From Idiomarinaceae bacterium (GTDB lineage Bacteria; Pseudomonadota; Gammaproteobacteria; Enterobacterales; Alteromonadaceae), in contig NYWU01000001.1 in NCBI GenBank assembly GCA_002685255.1, positions 62,001 to 126,000 on the forward strand: a stretch of DNA of 64,000 nucleotides, in the 5' to 3' direction. Numbering within the stretch: the stretch's first letter is position 1; each line of letters begins with the position of its first letter. The notes beneath the pieces are model-generated. The model was not told the DNA's origin, made no database searches, and was given only the letters and a program-made list of their open reading frames with translations. The translations under genes and the position numbers were made by a program. Positions 8,033 through 19,144 of this stretch are shown one piece after another.

Positions 8033-10489
8033 TTACCTCACGGGAAACGATAAAATAAATAAACTTCCCTTTTCTTGAGGTTGATAGCTGACCTCGCCTC
8101 CCATCAGGTTCATCAACTCACGACATATTGCTAGTCCGATTCCGGTCCCCTCGACTGCGGTTTGTTCTCGCCCAAATCGATTGAACGATTCAAATAGGCG
8201 TTCGCGGTAGAGCGGCGGAATTCCCCATCCTTCGTCTTTAACAGTTATTGTGTACACCTGTTCTGTTTGAGCTTCAATCACTTTTACTTTCGAATTGTTA
8301 GGACTGTACTTAATTGCATTAGACAATAGATTAGTTAGTACTTGCTTAAACCGAATTGGATCTATATCAAGTTCTGGCGGATTATCTAATAATTCACATT
8401 GAATAACGGTTTCCGATGTTTCTAGTATTTCACTAAACCAATCGATAGTTTCAGCAATTAAACGATGTGGATTCACGCGCTCAATGCTCACATCGAGTGC
8501 TCTCGATTCAAGTTTAGACAATGTGAGAATATCATCCACTAAATGATTGAGATGTTCAGCGGCGCTGATGAGTCGACGTAGCGATGTTCTATGTTCAACG
8601 TTAGCGAGCTTATAACGCAGAATATCTGCTATCCCGAGTATAGTCGTCAGTGGGGTTTTGATCTCGTGAGTAATTGAGGACAGCAGTTTCGATTTGGCTC
8701 GATTCGCCTCGTTAGCAGCATCTTTAGCGGCTCGTAAGTTCTGCTCGATTGCTTTGCGCTCACTAATATCGGTTAGTGTGCCGATGATCAGTTCTTGACC
8801 CGAGGCTTCATCATGCAATACTTGCCCGCGACTTTGCACCCACACATAGGAGCCGTCTTTGCGTTGCAAGCGGTAGTCCGCACTTAACGGTTGTCGACTC
8901 TGCTGGGCGTGTAAACGCAATGCTTGTACTTTTTCGCGATCATCGGGATGAATCCAGCTCGAGTATTCATCTAAGTTGAACACCTTTTCTGAACGCTGTG
9001 ATATTTCTTTAAAGTTATCGGTTACCTCAACGCGGTTATATTCCATTGATTGCGTGATCAATGATTCACCGCTACTTTCTAATGCAAATCTTAGCCGTGC
9101 TTCGTTCTTTCGGAGGCTGAATAAGTTACTACGCAACTGCTCAGCGACTTGGGTAATTTGTAAGGCGAGTCTATTAAGCTCCGGCGCTTCGAGATCGGGA
9201 ACCGTGAGTTCGAATTCTTGACGCCCCGTTTTCGCGAGTGCATTGGATAGTTTTTTGAGGTTGCGGTTTAATCGTTGACTGAAGCGCTGTGTGCGACTTT
9301 TTACAAACTGGAAGTACAGTAAGTAAAAGATCACCAGCCCGGCAAGCAGAATCAAACTGAGTAATTCGGTTTGTTGATAAATATTGTTGGTTCGTGCGAG
9401 TAGCTTTTCCTCTTCGACCAGCACCAAGACCTGCCAGTCGGTTTCAGCGACAGGATGCCAAGCGGCAATATAAGACATCCCACCGAGCGCTATGGTTTGC
9501 AAACTATCGGGGTTACTCTGCCAAAGCGACAGTAGTTCTTCAGCGCCGTCTATTTCGGTTAAGTTGGTACTTTGATAGTCCGTTTCATCGCGCTTTGCAT
9601 GTTTTATCGAGTCGTTTGGGGGGACGTTGATATCAAGACGTTGTTGGGCTCGCTCCGGTAACGCAAGAATTTCTCCTGATTGGCTTGCGAGTAACACAAA
9701 GCCATCCCACGGTACTTGAGTATGCGTCAGGTAATTAACTAACTTATCAATGGTGACATCAGCACCCGCCACGCCTACCAGTGAATCGTTTTTATACACC
9801 GGCGCAATCACCGATAGCATCCAGCCTTGTCCTGCCGGATCAAGATAGACAGGCGTCCAAACAGGCTTTCTTGCCGGATTATGTTTTTCATCGGCGAGGT
9901 AAAAAAAGTTAAACTTAGGAATATCAACATCGGCCGCGTATTGCGAGCCGACATCAAAAAACGGGTAAATAACATTAAGGCTGTCGTGTGTATTAAAGTA
10001 CACCTGCTGTATCCAGCTGTCGTCAGCAACCATTTGCCGCATCACTGGCGTGAGCATGCGTAACTGCTCTATACGATCTAGATTTTGCTGAGGCGACGGT
10101 GTCAACGCAGAATAAAAAGCGGCGATACCGTCTTCACCCAGTGCCTCTCGTGTAAAGAACTGCCCGCTCGCTCCCTGCGTCCACTGTTCATGACCTTGCC
10201 AGGTAATGCGCGGATCATCGAGCACCGCGGCTATGGCTTCACGGTAAAGAGCCAGTTGCTTCTCGACTGAGATCAACTGAGCATCAACCACCGTTGCTTG
10301 ACGTTTGGCAATTTGCGTTGACTCGGATAAGGCCGTTTCGACGAGTTCTTGTTTAGTTTGCTGTGTGACCCATTGGTTAGTCACTACATAAATAGTTATC
10401 AGCGCCAACTCCACCATAATCATGGGTAGCAGCGCATAACGCCTAAACGCTTGCCAAAGACTCCGACTTAACGAACGGTTTCGATCCAT
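8033..10489 (-). CDS. Membrane sensor histidine kinase (Cache-like sensor, PAS, HisKA, HATPase)
   Basis: 818 residues. One membrane helix near residues 18-40 and a second near 375-395 enclose a periplasmic region of about 330 residues typical in size and position for a double-Cache ligand sensor. A short HAMP-like linker follows, then a PAS/PAC unit (about 470-590, with the PAC motif DITDISERK-like GTLTDISERKA). The HisKA box SSITHEIKTPLTT has the phospho-acceptor H608. The ATP-binding domain shows an N-box (LLSNAIKYSPNN), a G1 box (DEGWGIPP) and a G2 box (GTGIGLAI). The protein ends right after the ATPase domain, with no fused receiver. The ligand is unknown. The response regulator follows directly downstream. 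Confidence 0.93.
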   Translation of the reverse strand: MDRNRSLSRSLWQAFRRYALLPMIMVELALITIYVVTNQWVTQQTKQELVETALSESTQIAKRQATVVDAQLISVEKQLALYREAIAAVLDDPRITWQGHEQWTQGASGQFFTREALGEDGIAAFYSALTPSPQQNLDRIEQLRMLTPVMRQMVADDSWIQQVYFNTHDSLNVIYPFFDVGSQYAADVDIPKFNFFYLADEKHNPARKPVWTPVYLDPAGQGWMLSVIAPVYKNDSLVGVAGADVTIDKLVNYLTHTQVPWDGFVLLASQSGEILALPERAQQRLDINVPPNDSIKHAKRDETDYQSTNLTEIDGAEELLSLWQSNPDSLQTIALGGMSYIAAWHPVAETDWQVLVLVEEEKLLARTNNIYQQTELLSLILLAGLVIFYLLYFQFVKSRTQRFSQRLNRNLKKLSNALAKTGRQEFELTVPDLEAPELNRLALQITQVAEQLRSNLFSLRKNEARLRFALESSGESLITQSMEYNRVEVTDNFKEISQRSEKVFNLDEYSSWIHPDDREKVQALRLHAQQSRQPLSADYRLQRKDGSYVWVQSRGQVLHDEASGQELIIGTLTDISERKAIEQNLRAAKDAANEANRAKSKLLSSITHEIKTPLTTILGIADILRYKLANVEHRTSLRRLISAAEHLNHLVDDILTLSKLESRALDVSIERVNPHRLIAETIDWFSEILETSETVIQCELLDNPPELDIDPIRFKQVLTNLLSNAIKYSPNNSKVKVIEAQTEQVYTITVKDEGWGIPPLYRERLFESFNRFGREQTAVEGTGIGLAICRELMNLMGGEVSYQPQEKGSLFILSFPVR

Positions 10490-10558
10490 CTTATACCGCT
10501 TAACAAATAACTACGAATAAGCGCTACTATGCCGTCTTTTCGTCAGTTCGGCAATGGC

Positions 10559-10584
10559 ATAAAAAAGCCCGCGGGTCGCGGGCT
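10559..10584 (-). terminator. Rho-independent terminator after guaA
   Basis: The stem AGCCCGCG/CGCGGGCT with a 3-nt loop (10566-10584) is followed, in minus-strand direction, by a T-run (A-run 10560-10566). It lies 13 nt beyond the guaA stop. Confidence 0.9.
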
Positions 10585-10596
10585 TCGGTGATTATC

Positions 10597-12174
10597 TTAT
10601 TCCCACTCTATCGTGGCAGGCGGTTTGCCTGAAATATCGTAGGTGACTCGCGAAATACCGTCGACTTCGTTGATGATACGATTCGATACTTTCTCGAGTA
10701 GTTCATACGGTAAATGCGCCCAACGTGCGGTCATAAAGTCGATGGTCTCAACTGCACGCAGTGAAACAACCCAGTCATACTTGCGCTGGTCGCCCATAAC
10801 ACCGACCGAGCGCACGGGTAAGAACACCGCAAATGCTTGGCTTACTTTGTGATACCAATCGGCTTTATGTAGCTCATCAATAAAAATCGCATCGGCGCGG
10901 CGCAATAAGTCACAGTACTCTTTCTTAATCTCGCCCAATACGCGCACACCCAGACCCGGTCCTGGGAACGGATGACGATAAAGCATGTTATAAGGCAGGC
11001 CGAGTTCAAGACCAATTTTGCGCACTTCGTCTTTAAACAGCTCACGCAATGGCTCAACTAAACCGAGTTTCATATCCTCGGGCAAGCCACCTACGTTGTG
11101 ATGCGATTTAATGACATGTGCCTTTCCGGTTTTTGAACCTGCTGACTCGATGACATCGGGGTAGATGGTGCCTTGCGCCAGCCAGTCGACTTCGGTTAGC
11201 TGAGACGCTTGCTCGTCGAAGATCTCGATGAAGGTATTACCAATAATTTTGCGTTTCTTCTCTGGATCAGCTTCACCTTTCAGCGCGTCTAGGAAGCGTT
11301 GTTCGGCAGCGACAGGGATAATGTTTAACCCAAAGTGGTCTCCAAACATCTCCATGACTTGCTCGGCTTCATTTAAACGCAATAAGCCATTATCAACAAA
11401 CACACAGGTGAGCTGTGAGCCAATTGCACGGTGCAATAACATCGCTGTAACCGATGAGTCGACGCCACCGCTTAAGCCCAAAATCACTTTATCGCTACCG
11501 ACTTGCTCACGAATACGCTCGACAGCGTCTTCGATAATTTGTGCCGGTGTCCATTGTTTTTCGCAACCACAGATACCGCTGACAAAATGCTCGAGCATAC
11601 GCATGCCCTGACGCGTGTGGGTAACCTCTGGGTGGAACTGAACACCGTAGAAACGACGTGACTCATCCGCCATCGCCGCATATGGGCAGTACGAGGTGGT
11701 TGCAACGGTATGGAAACCCTCTGGAATGGCTTCGACTTTATCACCGTGGCTCATCCACACGTCTAGTAATGGTTTACCGTCTTCGCTGACCGCATCTTCG
11801 ATGGCTTCAAATAACGGGCTTTCTGTTACGAGCTCGATTTGTGCATAACCAAATTCACGTTCGAGAGAGCCTTGCACTGAACCACCCAATTGATGCGCCA
11901 TGGTTTGCATGCCATAGCACACGCCCAAGACAGGGACGCCCGCCTTAAATACATAGTCTGGCGCGCGCGGAGAACCGGCTTCGGTGACGCTTTCTGGCCC
12001 ACCTGAAAGGATGATGCCTTTTGGATCGAAGTCTTTAATGTCTTGCTCGTCGACATCCCATGCCCACAGCTCACAGTAAACGCCAATTTCACGGATACGG
12101 CGCGCTATTAGTTGGGTGTATTGAGAACCGAAGTCTAAAATCAAAATTCGGTGGTCGTGGATATCTCTGCTCAT
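10597..12174 (-). CDS. guaA: GMP synthase (glutamine-hydrolysing)
   Basis: 525 residues, the normal length. It converts XMP, ATP and glutamine to GMP in the cytoplasm. The N-terminal class I glutamine amidotransferase shows the nucleophile elbow GVCYGMQ and the HPEV triad segment. The central ATP-pyrophosphatase domain has the P-loop SGGVDSSV, and the C-terminal dimerisation domain ends in the conserved PPATIEWE. It lies downstream of guaB with a terminator-like hairpin in the 69-nt gap, so part of its expression may depend on readthrough or on its own promoter. Confidence 0.98.
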   Translation of the reverse strand: MSRDIHDHRILILDFGSQYTQLIARRIREIGVYCELWAWDVDEQDIKDFDPKGIILSGGPESVTEAGSPRAPDYVFKAGVPVLGVCYGMQTMAHQLGGSVQGSLEREFGYAQIELVTESPLFEAIEDAVSEDGKPLLDVWMSHGDKVEAIPEGFHTVATTSYCPYAAMADESRRFYGVQFHPEVTHTRQGMRMLEHFVSGICGCEKQWTPAQIIEDAVERIREQVGSDKVILGLSGGVDSSVTAMLLHRAIGSQLTCVFVDNGLLRLNEAEQVMEMFGDHFGLNIIPVAAEQRFLDALKGEADPEKKRKIIGNTFIEIFDEQASQLTEVDWLAQGTIYPDVIESAGSKTGKAHVIKSHHNVGGLPEDMKLGLVEPLRELFKDEVRKIGLELGLPYNMLYRHPFPGPGLGVRVLGEIKKEYCDLLRRADAIFIDELHKADWYHKVSQAFAVFLPVRSVGVMGDQRKYDWVVSLRAVETIDFMTARWAHLPYELLEKVSNRIINEVDGISRVTYDISGKPPATIEWE

Positions 12175-12204
12175 TGTTGGGTCCCAGTAACAGATAAAAC
12201 TAAA

Positions 12205-12232
12205 AGTAAAAGAGCCGCCTTAGCGGCGGCTC
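12205..12232 (-). terminator. Hairpin with T-rich tail between guaB and guaA
   Basis: GAGCCGCC and GGCGGCTC (12212-12232, 5-nt loop) form a strong stem. Reading the minus strand it is followed by a T-rich tail (TTTTACTTTTAG). It lies just after the guaB stop and before the guaA start, and could reduce guaA transcription relative to guaB. Confidence 0.75.
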
Positions 12233-12243
12233 ACAAAGCGGTA

Positions 12244-13779
<1,536 letters not shown>

Positions 13780-13780
13780 C

Positions 13781-15100
13781 TTATTCTGAGCACTTTCTAA
13801 CGTTAAATTCGCCACCTGCGACTTTAACATTGAGTTTTTGCTCATCTTGGGCCTGCTCAGGCTGGGTGATTACGCGTCCCGCTTCGTCTCGCACAATGGC
13901 GTACCCTCTATCAAGGGTATTCAGTGGACTCACCAAGTTTAATGCGTGCAGTAACGCCCTGTGGCGCTGGTGTTGTTGTTTGAGCCATGCTTCAGCGACT
14001 AACGGTATCCGTTGCTGAATCTGCAAGAGCTTCTGTTGAGCACGCGACAATTCTCGCTGCGGGTGGACCTGCTGCAAGCGCTGGATAACATGCTGACATC
14101 GCTGTTGCTGATTAATCAAGGTTCGCTGCTGGGCGCGATACACTCGCGCTAATAATTCATCTAAACGCTGACTTTGTTGTTGCAACTGTCGTTGCGGATG
14201 CTGTTGATTCAGTCGAATTTGTAGTTGTTGTAGTAAACTGTGTTGACGCTCTATGCGGCGCTTTTGGCCCGTCGCCAAGCGCTGTTGTAACTGCTGTAAA
14301 CGATTGACTTGAGCGCTACGATCTTGAGTCACCTGCTCGGCGGCTGCCGACGGTGTCGGCGCTCGCAAGTCGGCGATAAAGTCACAGATGGTAAAATCAA
14401 CCTCGTGGCCGACCGCACTGATAACAGGCATCGGGGCGTCTAATAATAAACGACCCACCTGCTCATCATTAAAACACCAAAGGTCTTCTAACGAACCACC
14501 GCCACGGGTCACTAGCAGCACATCGACTTCATTACGCTGAAACGCAGTGAGTAAGGCGTTTTTTATTTGCGGTATGGCCGCGTCGCCTTGCACAGCGGTC
14601 GGGTAAATAATGACCTCGACGCTCGGATCGCGGCGCTTCATCACCGCTAACACATCTTGAACAGCTGCGCCTGTCGGCGACGTAACCACACCAACACGGC
14701 GGATGTGTTCCGGCAGTGGCCGCTTGCGCTCTTGCGCAAATAACCCCTCGGCGGCAAGTTTTACTTTGAGTTGCTCAAACTGCTGCTGCAACAAGCCGAT
14801 ACCGGCCTCTTCCATATGCTCAACAATGAGTTGGTAGTCGCCACGCGGCTCGTACACCGTCACTCGGCCACGCACTAACACTTGCACGCCATTTTGCGGG
14901 CGTACTTTGGCGCGCTGATTATTACCACGGAACATGGCACAGCGTATCTGGGCGCGTTCATCCTTTAAGGTGAGATACCAATGGCCCGAGTTTGGTGCGG
15001 CAAAATTGGATATTTCGCCCATTAACCATACGTGCCCAAAGCCCTGCTCTATGGCCTTACGGATATCGCTGTTGAGTTGTGTGACGGTATATATCGACAT
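13781..15100 (-). CDS. xseA: Exodeoxyribonuclease VII large subunit
   Basis: 439 residues from the ATG at 15100. With XseB it degrades single-stranded DNA in both directions. An OB-fold at the N-terminus ([22 protein letters not shown]) precedes the catalytic core ([55 protein letters not shown]). A long, Gln/Arg-rich helical region follows with repeated HPQR(Q/E)L units, as in other XseA proteins, and the family C-terminal motif [13 protein letters not shown]. The frame continues upstream to 15160, but the first 20 codons have no family similarity and overlap met boxes, so the shorter start is taken. No xseB is in the window. Confidence 0.95.
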   Translation of the reverse strand: MSIYTVTQLNSDIRKAIEQGFGHVWLMGEISNFAAPNSGHWYLTLKDERAQIRCAMFRGNNQRAKVRPQNGVQVLVRGRVTVYEPRGDYQLIVEHMEEAGIGLLQQQFEQLKVKLAAEGLFAQERKRPLPEHIRRVGVVTSPTGAAVQDVLAVMKRRDPSVEVIIYPTAVQGDAAIPQIKNALLTAFQRNEVDVLLVTRGGGSLEDLWCFNDEQVGRLLLDAPMPVISAVGHEVDFTICDFIADLRAPTPSAAAEQVTQDRSAQVNRLQQLQQRLATGQKRRIERQHSLLQQLQIRLNQQHPQRQLQQQSQRLDELLARVYRAQQRTLINQQQRCQHVIQRLQQVHPQRELSRAQQKLLQIQQRIPLVAEAWLKQQHQRHRALLHALNLVSPLNTLDRGYAIVRDEAGRVITQPEQAQDEQKLNVKVAGGEFNVRKCSE

Positions 15101-15146
15101 GCGCAAATCATAACACACCCAAAGTGCGTGCCACCATATCACATTT

Positions 15147-15178
15147 GGACGTCTAAACATCTTGACGGTTAAACGTAA
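15147..15178 (+). promoter_or_regulatory. Tandem MetJ met boxes before the metX-metY operon
   Basis: Four contiguous 8-mers GGACGTCT, AAACATCT, TGACGGTT and AAACGTAA match the met box AGACGTCT at 7, 6, 5 and 5 positions. MetJ dimers bind arrays of 2-5 such boxes cooperatively. The array overlaps the predicted -35 (TTGACG, 15162-15167), the right place for repression by MetJ with S-adenosylmethionine. It supports the methionine assignment of the next two genes. Confidence 0.68.
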
Positions 15179-15191
15179 GTATTGCTAAATT
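15162..15191 (+). promoter_or_regulatory. Promoter of the metX-like gene
   Basis: TTGACG (15162-15167), an 18-nt spacer and TAAATT (15186-15191). It is followed by a ribosome site GAGGT a few nt before the ATG at 15224. Confidence 0.5.
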
Positions 15192-15223
15192 GAATTCATT
15201 AATTAATTAGCGTTGAGGTCATC

Positions 15224-16174
15224 ATGGTTTTTCCGGTAGGACGCTCCTTTTATACAGAAACACCTTATGGACGGGTGAAAGGCTTTCGTTTCGGCAATGT
15301 TGATGCGGAACCCGAAAATACAGTGATTGTGCAAGGCGGTATCAGCGCCAGTGGTCAACTTTGGCGTTTAGACGGTTATGGGTGGTGGCAGTCGTTACAC
15401 CCGCTATTTGCGCCGCACCCTGAGCTGCAAGTGATCAGTTTAGATTACCTCGGTGGCGTGGGCGGCTCTGATACACCTGACGAACCTATTACACTGGCAC
15501 AGCATGCCGAAGCTTACGCGCACACATTGAAGTTGCTCGATTTGCAGCATCCCGGCGCTTGGGTAGGTGGCTCATTTGGCGGCGTTCTCGGTTTGCAGTT
15601 GGTACAGGATGGGCTCATTAAACCCGATGCACTGGTCGTGATTGGCGCGGCCCATCAACCATCGGTGCAATCGGCGGCACTGCGCCTATTTCAGCAAGCG
15701 TTATTGCAACAAGCCGATTGTAGCCAGCAAGGAGTGGTCCTTGCGCGGGCACTGGCCATGTTGACTTACCGCAGCGCAGATGAATTTGAGCAGCGCTTTA
15801 ATGATGGCGATGAAGCCTTTAGCTATTTACTGGCGCAAGGTGAAAAACTACTTAAGCGGCATGGTCAGCATGCGCAGAGCTTGTTTACTCATTTGACGCC
15901 TATTTTAAACGAGTACCGAATCGACCCATCGCGCGTTACGGTGCCAGTGCAACTGGTTGGCTTTGAGTCCGACATTATTGCGCCCCCGCGCTTGATGCAT
16001 CAGTTAGAGGCGGCGTTACCGGATTGCCGTGGACTCGCCCTGATTGATACACCTTTTGGACACGATGGTTTTATTAAGAACGTAGCCGACTACGCCGCTG
16101 TTGTGCGCCATTTTTTGCCCCAACTAAAGACGACACGAGGTGCTCAATCACCCCTGACCGAGGATATTTTATGA
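15224..16174 (+). CDS. metX: MetX-like homoserine O-acyltransferase (alpha/beta-hydrolase fold)
   Basis: 316 residues, alpha/beta-hydrolase fold. The nucleophile elbow is GGSFGG, the acid is probably the Asp in ESDIIAPP and the histidine lies in FGHDGFI, a motif close to the GHDAFL of MetX homoserine acyltransferases. It would activate homoserine with acetyl- or succinyl-CoA; which acyl group cannot be read from sequence. It is short for MetX (usually about 340-380 residues). Its stop overlaps the start of a MetY-type sulfhydrylase by 4 nt (ATGA), and met boxes precede it; both fit methionine synthesis. Without this context it would be called only an alpha/beta hydrolase. Confidence 0.8.
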   Translation: MVFPVGRSFYTETPYGRVKGFRFGNVDAEPENTVIVQGGISASGQLWRLDGYGWWQSLHPLFAPHPELQVISLDYLGGVGGSDTPDEPITLAQHAEAYAHTLKLLDLQHPGAWVGGSFGGVLGLQLVQDGLIKPDALVVIGAAHQPSVQSAALRLFQQALLQQADCSQQGVVLARALAMLTYRSADEFEQRFNDGDEAFSYLLAQGEKLLKRHGQHAQSLFTHLTPILNEYRIDPSRVTVPVQLVGFESDIIAPPRLMHQLEAALPDCRGLALIDTPFGHDGFIKNVADYAAVVRHFLPQLKTTRGAQSPLTEDIL

Positions 16175-17445
16175 AAGACGAAACGTTAGCGATTCATCAT
16201 GGTTATACCACCGACGCAACTACCAAGGCGGTTGCTACGCCGATTTATCAGTCGGTCGCTTTTGAGTTCGATAACGCCCAGCATGGGGCCGATCTATTTG
16301 ATTTGACGGTGCCGGGTAATATTTATTCGCGCATTATGAATCCGACTCATGATGTACTCGAGCAACGCGTTGCCGAGCTCGAACATGGCATCGCAGCACT
16401 CGCCGTTGCATCGGGGATGGCTGCGATTGAATATGCGCTGATCACGCTCGCCAGTCAGGGCGATAATATTGTCACTACGCCGCAGCTCTATGGGGGCACC
16501 TATACCTTGTTCCGCCACATGCTGCCCTCGTTTGGCATCGAGGTACGCTTTGCTGAAAATGATACGGCAGAAGCGGTTGCAGCGCTCATTGATGACAACA
16601 CCAAAGCCGTTTATTGTGAAACCATTGGCAACCCCGCGGGTAATGTAGCGGATTTAGAGGGCCTCGCTGAGGTCGCTCATGCCCAAGGCGTACCGTTAGT
16701 GGTTGATAACACAGTGGCTTCACCGGTGCTCTGTAAACCCATCGATTTTGGCGCCGATATTGTCGTGCACTCGTTAACCAAGTATATCGGTGGCCACGGG
16801 ACCTCGGTGGGCGGACTGATCGTGGACTCAGGTCGTTTTGACTGGGTTAAGCATAAAGACCGCTTCCCACAGTTTAGTCAGCCGGAGCCCGCGTATCATG
16901 GCATTGTCTATACCGAGGCATTTGAGGCTGCTGCTTTTATTGCGCGGGTCAGGACCGTTGCACTGCGCAATACCGGTGCGGCGATTTCACCGTTTAATGC
17001 GTTTTTAATCCTGCAAGGGCTCGAAACGCTCCCGCTACGGATCGAGCGTCATTGCGAAAACGCACTGAAAGTGGCTGAGTATTTGCGTGAGCACCCGCAG
17101 GTTGAGTGGGTACGTTTTGCCGGCTTTGAGGATGATGCTTATTACCAACGGGTGCAAAAATACATTAATGGCGGTGTTCCTGCTTCGCTGCTGACCTTTG
17201 GAATTAAAGGAGGGTTTGAGGCCGGTGTCCGTTTTTACGACGCATTAGCGCTATTCAAACGTTTGGTGAATATTGGCGATGCTAAGAGTTTAGCGTGTCA
17301 TCCTGCTTCTACCACTCACCGCCAGCTCAATGAGCAAGAACAAGCGGCGGTTGGTGTGACACCTGAGGCGATACGCCTTTGTGTGGGTATCGAACATATT
17401 GACGATATTATTGGGGATCTCGAGCAAGCCTTACAGCAAGCATGA
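16171..17445 (+). CDS. metY: O-acylhomoserine sulfhydrylase (MetY-type, PLP-dependent)
   Basis: 424 residues of the Cys/Met-metabolism PLP family; the length and the IHHGY N-terminus fit O-acetylhomoserine aminocarboxypropyltransferase rather than MetB or MetC. It would join sulfide to O-acylhomoserine to give homocysteine. The PLP lysine is in HSLTKYIGGHG, and SRIMNPT, the aromatic stacking region ASGMAAIEYAL, and the C-terminal ACHPASTTHRQL phosphate/substrate motif are present. It is translationally coupled to the MetX-like gene. Together they form a two-step direct-sulfhydrylation route. A bidirectional terminator follows. Confidence 0.93.
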   Translation: MKDETLAIHHGYTTDATTKAVATPIYQSVAFEFDNAQHGADLFDLTVPGNIYSRIMNPTHDVLEQRVAELEHGIAALAVASGMAAIEYALITLASQGDNIVTTPQLYGGTYTLFRHMLPSFGIEVRFAENDTAEAVAALIDDNTKAVYCETIGNPAGNVADLEGLAEVAHAQGVPLVVDNTVASPVLCKPIDFGADIVVHSLTKYIGGHGTSVGGLIVDSGRFDWVKHKDRFPQFSQPEPAYHGIVYTEAFEAAAFIARVRTVALRNTGAAISPFNAFLILQGLETLPLRIERHCENALKVAEYLREHPQVEWVRFAGFEDDAYYQRVQKYINGGVPASLLTFGIKGGFEAGVRFYDALALFKRLVNIGDAKSLACHPASTTHRQLNEQEQAAVGVTPEAIRLCVGIEHIDDIIGDLEQALQQA

Positions 17446-17469
17446 AAAAACGGGGCCTCGGCCCCGTTT
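17445..17469. terminator. Bidirectional terminator between metY and mscS
   Basis: AAACGGGGC and GCCCCGTTT (17448-17469) form a 9-bp stem with a 4-nt loop. Six As precede it, giving a T-run for the minus-strand mscS transcript, and Ts close it on the plus side. Confidence 0.88.
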
Positions 17470-17476
17470 AATCATT

Positions 17477-18301
17477 TTATTCTTTATCTTCTTTTTTGAT
17501 ATGGACATCCATTTGTGGGAACGGAATACCAATACCTTCTTCATCTAACCGATCTTTAATCTTCTCGAGTAAGTCCCAGCGCGTTGGCCAGTGGTCTTCG
17601 GTTTTAGTCCACGGGCGCACATTAAAGTCCACTGACGAACTATTGAGTGCTGTAACGGTCACGACAGGCTCTGGATCTTGCAAGATGCGCTCGTCATTTT
17701 TAAGCACCTCCATTAATACCTTTTTCGTTTTTTGCAAGTTAGCGCTGTAACTGACACCAATCACCAAGTCGATACGACGGATGGGTTCGCGGTTGTAATT
17801 AGTAATGGCGCTACCAATCACTTGCGAGTTGGGTAGATAGACCACTTTACGATCCGGAGTTTTTAAGATGGTCTGGAAGATATTAATTTCTTCAACCGTA
17901 CCCGCTGTTCCTGCGGCTTCGACGTACTCACCCGAACGAATGGGACGGAACATAATTAATAATACGCCCGACGCGATGTTCGAGAGTGAACCTTGCAATG
18001 CTAAACCGATGGCAAGACCCGCGGCACCTAAGATGGCAATAAACGATGTGGTTTCAACACCGATTTGATTCAGTGCGACCATCAATGCAGCGATGAAAAT
18101 CAGTGATTTAACAATGGCGGTCAAAAAGCTGATAACAGCGTTGTCGACCTGACGTTTTTGCATCCCTTTGCGCATGATTGAGGCGAGGATACGCGTTACT
18201 ATTGAAGCGGCAAACAGAATAACAATCGCGACAATCACTTTGATCGAATATTCGATTAGCATGTCTTGGTTATTATTAATCCAATCAATTATAGCTTGCA
18301 T
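17477..18301 (-). CDS. mscS: Small-conductance mechanosensitive channel (MscS family)
   Basis: 274 residues, close to E. coli MscS (286). Three N-terminal membrane helices are visible (about 18-40, 60-80, and the pore helix near 90-115, with the glycine/alanine-rich LGAAGLAIGLALQGSLSNIASG). The cytoplasmic beta and alpha/beta domains follow (FRPIRSGEYVEAAGTAGTVEEI; then the PNSQVIGSAITNY motif). It opens under membrane tension to release solutes on osmotic downshock. The ATG at 18301 is preferred to an adjacent TTG. The gene is transcribed alone. Confidence 0.95.
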   Translation of the reverse strand: MQAIIDWINNNQDMLIEYSIKVIVAIVILFAASIVTRILASIMRKGMQKRQVDNAVISFLTAIVKSLIFIAALMVALNQIGVETTSFIAILGAAGLAIGLALQGSLSNIASGVLLIMFRPIRSGEYVEAAGTAGTVEEINIFQTILKTPDRKVVYLPNSQVIGSAITNYNREPIRRIDLVIGVSYSANLQKTKKVLMEVLKNDERILQDPEPVVTVTALNSSSVDFNVRPWTKTEDHWPTRWDLLEKIKDRLDEEGIGIPFPQMDVHIKKEDKE

Positions 18302-18406
18302 CAAAATGTCCTTTTGTTGGCAACGATACGATTATATATAGCATCTGATTTCTTGAAGATGCGTTCAGATTAACGATTTATTTTGATCTCGGCAAGTTGG
18401 CGACCA

Positions 18407-19144
18407 CTAAATTGAGAAACGATAGCGTCCCTGATTATCCGGTCGTCCTAAATAACTCAACATTTTTGCCAGTCCCTCGGGGGTCTTTGGATTGGGTTGC
18501 ACCGTACCGTTCACGCGAATTGAACTGGGGCTCACCGTACCCTCGAAATTAAGACCCAAGCTATTTTCGCCCACCATCGACAGAGCTACGGCCCCGGCTT
18601 GTGCACAGCCTAGACTAAGCGGGAAATCACCCAGTGACTCCCAGCGATGGTTGACCAATACCCGAATGTTGGAACCCGACGCATTTCCTTTTAATGCACT
18701 ACAAAGCTTCGCACCCGACAGATCATTCAGTGCATAATTTTCTAATGCGATGCGCCATTGTCCTTCTGTTTTTAATGGCATATTAAAGTTGACGAGTTGC
18801 ATCAGCGGCGCCAGCTCGCCTGTTGCACGAAGCTGAGTTAATTCAATCGCGTTAAATGATGCACTGCCCGATGCTTGTGCGGTCAATGGATTATTTTTGC
18901 TCGGCACCGTCACTGAAAAGCCGAGTTGACCCGTAATCAGTTGGCTGGGTGCTAGTGACCAACTGACGTCATGAAAAGCAGTATGGTTCACTACTGCATA
19001 ACCAATCCGACCTTGCCATAACGTGCCAGAGACCTGCTCGACATAGATACCGGCTGGCATAGGCAACCAATGCACCACCGCTGCCGGAATGTAGGCAATC
19101 AGTGCAATGAGATAGACTGGAATTAACCACAACCACTTCTTCAT
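18407..19144 (-). CDS. gspN: Type II secretion system protein N
   Basis: 245 residues. One N-terminal inner-membrane anchor (KKWLWLIPVYLIALIAYIPAAVV) precedes a periplasmic part with the family motif VSGTLWQG and WSLAPSQL. GspN is present in only some T2SS operons and its role is not well fixed. The start is taken at the ATG that overlaps the gspM stop by 4 nt; the longer open frame has no membrane anchor at its head. It is the last gene of the gspC-N operon. Confidence 0.9.
   Translation of the reverse strand: MKKWLWLIPVYLIALIAYIPAAVVHWLPMPAGIYVEQVSGTLWQGRIGYAVVNHTAFHDVSWSLAPSQLITGQLGFSVTVPSKNNPLTAQASGSASFNAIELTQLRATGELAPLMQLVNFNMPLKTEGQWRIALENYALNDLSGAKLCSALKGNASGSNIRVLVNHRWESLGDFPLSLGCAQAGAVALSMVGENSLGLNFEGTVSPSSIRVNGTVQPNPKTPEGLAKMLSYLGRPDNQGRYRFSI

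Noticed and set aside
14040-14300. Repetitive CAG/TTG-rich DNA suggesting a tandem repeat
   Set aside because: It encodes the Gln/Arg-rich coiled-coil region normal for XseA.
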